From the NCBI GenBank assembly GCA_000442125.1, contig KE546965.1:496001-560000 (forward strand): a DNA stretch of 64,000 nucleotides, read 5' to 3'. Shown here one piece after another: positions 58,270 to 64,000 of this stretch. This DNA is from Opeltia flavorubescens (taxonomy: Eukaryota > Ascomycota > Lecanoromycetes > Teloschistales > Teloschistaceae). Each line of letters starts with the position of its first letter. Within the stretch, counting starts at the first letter, position 1. A model generated the notes under the pieces. That model was not told the origin of the DNA, did no database searches, and saw only the letters and a program-made list of their open reading frames with translations. A program made the position numbers and the translations under genes.

Positions 58270-58979
58270 AGATGTTTTACTGGGACGCGTTGGTACTTTG
58301 GATCTGCCATATCGACCAAGCACATACGACTTCCCAGCAACCTTGCAAAAATGTTTCATATCACTGGAACCAGGATCCTGTTCTTCAAGAGCGAAGGAGT
58401 ACCAAGATCTCCCACGGAATGGGCGGCTTGCTCTTAAACTGGCTCACAGAGAGTACAAGTAAACGAAGAGTCTAGGGACAGTCGAGGGCAAAGCCACCTC
58501 AACACATCGCATACCTGGGTGCCTCCGATCCAAGGGCAGATGTTGGATGATGAAATCTGAGCAAGCTTGGTAATCAAAACGATTATGTCACGGTGTAAGA
58601 GTACCACATACTATTCATGGTTTCGACCGGCTTGCTGAATTATGTATCAGTCGCATAGGCTGGATTTATCGTCACCAAGAATAGGGCACGTTAAGATGAG
58701 AATAAATATAAGTATATAGGCCAATGCATCTTGATAAGCGTGGTAAAGACCATAGCACAACGAGACCTTCATCATTGTAATCATTCTTTCATGCCTTGCA
58801 TGTAAAGATTGAACCTTTGCAGGCACGGCATTGCACGCTTTACCGAATATGGCGACTATGAAAGCCGGAGCCCAGCTGAGCCGTCCGCTTGAAGAGATTG
58901 ATTTTCAGCAATTAAGCTGGAGGACTTTGTAGCCAATGCCACACATATCAAGTTCACTGTATCACACTCCCTCGATGAG
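58270..58979. other. Intergenic region upstream of chs5
   Basis: About 700 bases. An ATG frame at 58849 soon meets a stop and is not used. No repeat or RNA gene seen. Confidence 0.5.
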
Positions 58980-60277
58980 ATGTTGATCTCACTCACTGTC
59001 GGCAAAGTCGACGCTGGTGTTGCTGTCCTACTCACTGAAGATAAACGACTCGTGAGCCTCCTTTGCGCTTTACAACGTAAATAGTCCATTGTCGCATCAA
59101 TCATGCTAACAAGGCTTAGATTGAGTTTCCTTCTATTCTTCTACCTCCTTCAATTTCCTCAGGGTCAATTGTCGATATTACTGTCTCCCGGAATTTTGCT
59201 TCTGAGGCCGCGTCCCAAAAGTCCTTCCAATCCCTTCAGTCATCCATTCTCTCCACATACGGCCAGCAATCACCTAGTCCTCCACTACTTCGATGTCGCA
59301 ATGCTACCCAAACCTCGATAGTTCTTGAGTGGGATCCTGTCTCGCTAGCGACAGCCGAGCTACGGTCATTGAGCTTATACCGCAATGGCAGTAAAGCTGG
59401 CAACATCCCCAAACCTATGGAGATGACAAGCACGAAGATCAGCGGCCTTGCCGTGGATACGGAGTATAATTTTCAACTGGTCCTAAGAACGAGTGCTGGA
59501 ACGTATAGCAGCGAGAGACTGACTGTACGCACGCACAAAATGACCGACCTTTCCGGTATCACAGTGACACCGGGCATAATGGCACCGCCTTTACGGGAGA
59601 GTCTAAGCGGAGCAGTAGACAGGATCGGGGCGAAGATTGTAGACAATGTCCGCATCGACACGACTCACTTCGTCTGCATGGAGGGGAGGGGTAGAGAATG
59701 GGAGAAAGCGGTGGAGATGAACATCCCTGTCGTAAGGCCAGAATGGGTGGAGGGTTGCGAACGAGAAGGAAGAATAGTGGGCGTCAGAGGATACTACTTG
59801 AACGCGGACCCAAAGCTGAGGCATGTTGGACAAGGAGTCGGCCTTCAAAGCCCCCAGAGACAACATCAAAGAGGCGAAAGTCGTACAGAAGGTCCAGCCA
59901 GCTCAACAGCATCTATCCCAAACAGTCAGCTGCCCACTAGAGGACCACCAGATCCATCAATATCTGCATCAACGAATAATCTCAGAGTGTCGAATCTACC
60001 TCCTCCACCCTCATCACCGAGCGAAAGTGGTTCACCTGGTCCACCACCTCCCGCTAAGGACACCCCACGAGACTTGCCCACGTCTCAGATCTCGCCGTCT
60101 CAGTCAACTGCTTCATTACCTACTTCAAATGAGGGAGGATCCGCTCCAAGCCAAAATCAGTCTACAGATCAGATCGACGATCCAGCCTCTCGAAATTTGA
60201 AGCCTGTGAACCAAGAAAATGGCGTCACACCCCCTAAAAGGGAAGATAGTGCAAGCATGGTGGATGTGGCCCTATGA
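58980..60277 (+). CDS. chs5: Exomer subunit Chs5 (FN3 and BRCT domains)
   Basis: Two exons (58980-59051, 59120-60277) give 409 residues. Exomer is a trans-Golgi cargo adaptor that carries chitin synthase III and a few other membrane proteins to the cell surface. The first 50 residues ([45 protein letters not shown]) form the dimerising part that binds ChAPs. A fibronectin type III domain follows (LEWDPVSLATAELRSLSLYRNGSKAG to SSERLTVRTHKM), then a BRCT domain (GITVTPGIM, THFVCMEGRGREWEKAVEMNIPVVRPEWVEGCEREGRIVGVRGYYLNADPKLR). The last 140 residues are Pro/Ser/Gln-rich and disordered, shorter than in yeast, where the Lys/Glu-rich tail is longer. The intron after KRL is well defined. Confidence 0.93.
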
Positions 60278-60854
60278 AGATAGATAACTATCGTTCTGTC
60301 GCTTGGTGTGCTTCGTACCTGAGCGTGCTTCCATACAGGGTGGTGGTTGATGTAAAATATACATTTGTGCTCGTACAATTGATATCCCATGCCGCGGTTT
60401 GTGGAGAGATTTTGCTCGCCATCATTTCATTTCATTACCTCAAGATCGCTCGTCACCCCATGTTTCACAATCGTCCGAAAAAGTTCCGCCAGCACATGCC
60501 TTCTACTGACCTGGTATGATGAACGCGTCCCTCACCTCTCATTCGTGATAATCTAGTGCCTTGGGATTCATCTTGGAGATCCATAGCACAAATGGCAGCA
60601 TATGTCTCTAACGAGTCGTAGCAGGTACTATTGTTGCTTCAGTCGTACAGACAAATCGATTTTTCGAAGTCGTGGCGTGTCTTCGCTGCGGACGCGCCTC
60701 GTGGACGTGTTTCCCGCCTCCCCGCATATTCGTGCCACTACATTGCTCCATTGTGGCCAAGCGGCGTGTTTCTTTCTCGGGCTCGCTCGGAATCGACCCT
60801 TGGAAGGTTGAAAGGAGTTCAAGTTTAAGGATAAAATCCTCTTAGGCATTCAAC
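60278..60854. other. Intergenic region upstream of the glutamine-synthetase-like gene
   Basis: About 580 bases; no gene or element recognised. Confidence 0.5.
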
Positions 60855-62580
60855 ATGCCGGAATCTCAACCACCGAAAGTCACGTTTCAAACACTTCCGA
60901 GCGTCTTACAGCATGATACGAAAGTCAAGATTGGAGGTATTGATATCGATGGCATCCTACGTGGAAAACTAATGTCCAAAAAAAAATTCTTATCCATTGT
61001 AAAAGATGGCTTCGGCTTCTGCTCTGTCATCTTTGGATGGGACATGCATGACCAGACATATTATAAAGAATTGAAGATCAGCAATAAAGACAACGGATAC
61101 AGAGACATCATCGCTATCCCAGATCTAAGTAGCTTTCGACGGATACCATGGGAAGACAATGTGCCCTTTTTTCTCGTAAGCTTCTTCGACCCTGACAATG
61201 GAGGTCCTCTCAGCGTTTGCCCGAGGGGCCTCTTAAAGACTGCGTGTGAAAAGATCGAGGAAAAAGGCTTAAGTGCCATGGCTGGTGGTTAGTTTCTCCC
61301 AAGGTGACGGATGCGCGATGGAGAAGTTATATGAATTTGTCACACTCGCGCAATTGCTGAACCTGTTTTTGTTGGTAGCGGAGTATGAATTCTATCAGTT
61401 TCGTGCTCCTATCGATACAAGTCTTGCAGCCTCTGAACGTAATTCTTCTACGACCGCGAGATTTCTGCAGAAGAATCCTGTCAATGACCTTCCTCCACTT
61501 ACAGAGGGCATGTTCGGCTACAGCCTGACAAGACCTGTACATAATCAGGACTACTACTACGGCGTTTACGACGCTTGTGAAAAGTTCAATTGTGGCATCG
61601 AGAGCTGGCATACAGAAAGCGGTCCAGGTGTGTTCGAAGCTGTACGAATGCCTCAAGGATCCATGGCATTGGTGTTTGGGCTCACAGAAATATCTGTGTA
61701 GGCATTAGAGTTTGGTGAGATCAAGCAGATGGCGGATAAGGCTGGGCTGTTCAAGTTTGTTGACCGTGTTAAACATTGTGATATTGGATACTTTTTTACG
61801 CTGACCCTCAACAGATTTCTAGTCAAATCCTTGGGTAGTAAATTCGGGATAACACCGTGCTTCATGGCGAAGCCTCGTGAAGGACTTCCGGGGAATTCTG
61901 GACACATGCATGTTTCGATTGTGGACAAGTCCGGCAAAAACATGTTTTATCGTGCGACAGAGGATGCTGATGCGAAATACGATGATCTGGTATACCTCTC
62001 AGACATGGGACGTCACTTCCTGGCCGGATTGCTGGACGGCCTACCCGATATCATGCCAATGATCGCACCGACCGTCAACTCGTACAAGCGGCTTGTTGAG
62101 AACTTTTGGGCTCCGGTGACTGTTTCATGGGGATTGGAACATCGAGCAGCATCAATCCGGTTAATAGCTCCGCCCACTGCGAGCCCAAAGGCAACTCGGT
62201 TTGAGGTGCGAGTTCCAGGAGCTGATGCAAACCCATTCTTGGCTCTGGCAGCGATTCTTGCCTTAGGGTGGCGAGGCATTGAAAAGAAAATGGAGATCGG
62301 TGTGCCACCATTAGGTAAAGGAGAGGAGGTTGGAGGAGAATCTGATAAGGGCATTCGACTAGCGAAATCACTGAAAGAGGCCAATGTGCAAATGATGAGG
62401 AAGGGAAGTGTGGCGAGAGAAGTCTTCGGTGACGAGTTTGTGGAACACTTCGGAGGGACCCGGGATCATGAAGTGAGATTATGGGACGAAGCAGTCACAG
62501 ACTGGTAAGTAGGCATAGGCACTGGTCATCTCTTACTAATTTTTGCTAGGGAGGTGAGAAGATACATCGAAACAGTATAG
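60855..62580 (+). CDS. Glutamine synthetase-like enzyme (class I fold; gamma-glutamyl-amide ligase)
   Basis: Five exons (60855-61287, 61379-61641, 61702-61765, 61823-62504, 62550-62580) give 490 residues. The fold joins glutamate to an amine using ATP. Motifs visible: the beta-grasp GIDIDGILRGKLMSKKKF, the metal-site AEYEFYQFR (about 145), HTESGPGVFEAAL with GEIKQMADKAGLFKF, the ATP signature CFMAKPREGLPGNSGHMHVSIV, the substrate loop NSYKRLVENFWAPVTVSWGLEHRAASIRLI, and the C-terminal RYIETV. It belongs to the divergent fungal GS-like group, not the housekeeping GSII, so the amine may be a polyamine or other amine instead of ammonia. The third intron is uncertain: the frame is open through it, and donors at 61766 or 61778 with the same acceptor are both possible. 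Neither gives a perfect family match. Confidence 0.85.
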
Positions 62581-62767
62581 ACTGGAATAAAGACTGTGTT
62601 TCAATTGACATGAACCCAATATTTGGTATATCGAACCTATAGATACCCCTGTTCAAACTGGAAAACATTCAAGGAAGCGCATTGGTAGACCATGTTGCTG
62701 CCACACAATCGCTCACTCAACGTAGGACCAAACGAGTCCTATCATCACTACATACTTGGAATATTCC

Positions 62768-62908
62768 TTAGACGGGACAGGTCTGGAACACGGTTTGGCG
62801 TAAGCTCATTAACATATCTTATTGATGACTTACACTCCCGCAGCTTGCACACTTTTTATCAGACGCCGTAATAGCCACACCGCATTTAGGGCAAGTCGAG
62901 TGACCCAT
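62768..62908 (-). CDS. 29-residue zinc-ribbon microprotein
   Basis: Two exons (62908-62834 and 62782-62768) with a 51-nt consensus intron (GTAAGT...TTCCAG) encode 29 residues: MGHSTCPKCGVAITAS..., then KKCASCGSTCPV. Three Cys-containing motifs (CPKC, CASC, then CP after the splice) form a rubredoxin-like zinc-ribbon knuckle pair, CxxC-x10-CxxC. I recall very short proteins starting MGHS.CP.CG in other ascomycetes, so this is probably real, but it is too short for usual gene finders. The splice adds just TCPV. Its function is unknown. It converges on the glutamine-synthetase-like gene and is divergent from the hydrolase at 63388. Confidence 0.65.
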
Positions 62909-63387
62909 GGTTTGTATCAGGGGCTTTTCTTATCAGGAGAGCGCTCGAAATTTGATAAGTTGTCGCTTGAAGAAGGGATATGTTGATGAACTAGCCGACT
63001 GTCAATGAACACCAGGTGAGGCGCTGAGTAAGTGGTACCTCTTGTCGTGACTGTCTCTTTCGAGGGGTGTCAATCTTTGTTGCCGTTCCTTGCTCTTGTC
63101 TTTGGACTTGCAACAACGATCTTTGAGGAAGTGGGGGTTTATGTTCGCGGAAGATGGCACGGCAATGGCGACGATGACGTTGGAGGGGTTGCCCCGCAGA
63201 AGTGCAGTGAGTAGTGAAATCATTCAATGGACTACATGAAGTACCATTTCGGCATTCAATGCGCTTCAATCCTTCCGTTCTTCGTTCAACGTCTATATTT
63301 TGCTTCAAAAATCTCAACTCCCATTCTCAATTGAAGATCAAGCCAAGTAACCAAGTTCGAATACATTGCTTTCGACCTACATCCACA
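62909..63387. other. Divergent promoter between the microprotein and the hydrolase gene
   Basis: About 480 bases. No further gene or element recognised. Confidence 0.5.
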
Positions 63388-63943
63388 ATGGCACAACAAG
63401 GGCACAGCGTGGTACGGTTCCAATCTTCTCGCAACCTTCAAACATCAGCCCAGGCTGACCATTCAGGCATGCTGTACCGTTCCGCCAGCAGTCGTGGGTG
63501 AATACAAGGCCAAGGGAGACTACATAGACCTCGACGGCATGCAAGTTTGTACGCGACGACTATCTTGAAAAAGTTAAACCAATTGACTGACGAAATAGAC
63601 ACCACTGGACCGTCAGGCGCAACTTCGGCTATTTTTGTCATCTACGATATCTTCGGTTTTAGTCCTCAAGCCCTCCAAGGCGCCGACATATTAGCCCACG
63701 CAGACCAGAAGCATCAGTACCAGGTCTTCATGCCCGATTTCTTTTACGGCAAGCCGCTCCCACTCTCCGTCTTTCCGCCGGATACGGATGAAAAGAAGAA
63801 ACAAATGGGAGACTTCTTTGGTGGACCAGCGGCTCCTCCGAAGAACGCGGAGAAGGTACCTGAATTGGTAAAGAAGCTGGGGCAAAAGTACACAGGCATC
63901 CAGAAATGGGCGAGCTTGGGGATGTGTTGGGGTGGCAAGGTCA
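63388..63943 (+). CDS. Dienelactone hydrolase-family protein, 5' part, continues beyond the window
   Basis: Exons 63388-63411, 63467-63548 and 63599 to about 63943 are inside; the donor GTCATT at 63944 and an AG near 63997 suggest the next exon starts at the window end. The product begins MAQQGHSVACCTVPPAVVGEYKAKGDYIDLDGMQVYTTGPSGATSAIFVIYDIFGFSPQALQGADILA, typical of fungal dienelactone hydrolases. FMPDFFYG and GMCWGGK follow; the latter holds the nucleophile Cys of the alpha/beta-hydrolase fold (GxCxGG). His and Asp of the triad would lie downstream. Such enzymes open lactone rings in aromatic breakdown, but many fungal members have unknown substrates. The donor GTACGC after GMQVY was chosen because it gives the family's Y.TGP. 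Confidence 0.88.
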
Positions 63944-64000
63944 TTCTGCTCGATACCAGCTCGTTATTGTAGGAGCTAACGTATTCCGCGATATAGATTG

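Noticed and set aside
1-64000. Retroelement or virus-derived fossils, CRISPR arrays and tRNA genes
   Set aside because: I looked for reverse transcriptase, integrase and capsid-like frames, long terminal repeats, spaced direct repeats and cloverleaf patterns and saw none that I could support by eye.

Overview
The window is nuclear DNA of a filamentous ascomycete (Pezizomycotina; a Leotiomycetes-like or related genome is my guess, not proven). The evidence is short introns (about 45-180 nt) with GT..AG ends, CTGAC-like branch sites, small intergenic gaps, genes on both strands, and fungal-specific families such as Cbp4, Zn2Cys6 regulators, Arp1-type amidases, Chs5 and Dal5-like permeases. I found about 26 protein genes, two of them cut by the window ends. 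I found no rRNA, tRNA, CRISPR array or recognisable transposon. One ambiguous base (n) lies at 38926.

Layout. 1-6007: 5' half of a chitin-synthase-activator-like gene, the bc1 assembly factor cbp4 and peroxisomal malate synthase. 7118-10387: a Dal5-type permease and a conserved fungal protein, separated by a region with a CRE palindrome and a perfect 36-bp inverted repeat. 10990-19589: an accessory-looking run of an Arp1-like amidase, a Zn2Cys6 regulator, an aldo/keto reductase whose promoter carries seven helically phased WGCGG sites, and a DHA1 drug/polyamine transporter. 20477-29800: a tetraspanin, an Mcm1-type MADS factor, a NIPA/DUF803 transporter, V-ATPase subunit E and a nuclear-looking protein with a PIP-box-like N-terminus. 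30877-42934: a Dnf1/2-type lipid flippase and the Sen1 helicase. 43532-52609: a large disordered protein, an SDR, a mitochondrial Mrs2 magnesium channel, WASP/Las17 and a small acidic protein. 53083-63943: Rad1/XPF, eIF1A, a small conserved protein, the exomer subunit Chs5, a glutamine-synthetase-like enzyme, a 29-residue zinc-ribbon protein and the start of a dienelactone hydrolase.

Most genes are housekeeping. Themes that recur are polarised growth and cell surface (chitin synthase activator, Chs5, flippase, WASP, tetraspanin) and genome maintenance or RNA processing (Rad1, Sen1, the PIP-box-like protein). The 10990-19589 stretch is the only part that looks like a small regulated metabolic module: enzyme, regulator, enzyme and exporter, with a striking cis-element array in front of the reductase.

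Exon boundaries were worked out by hand from splice consensus, reading-frame continuity and family resemblance. Coordinates of most junctions should be right, but they may be off by a base in a few places and are flagged where two solutions exist.
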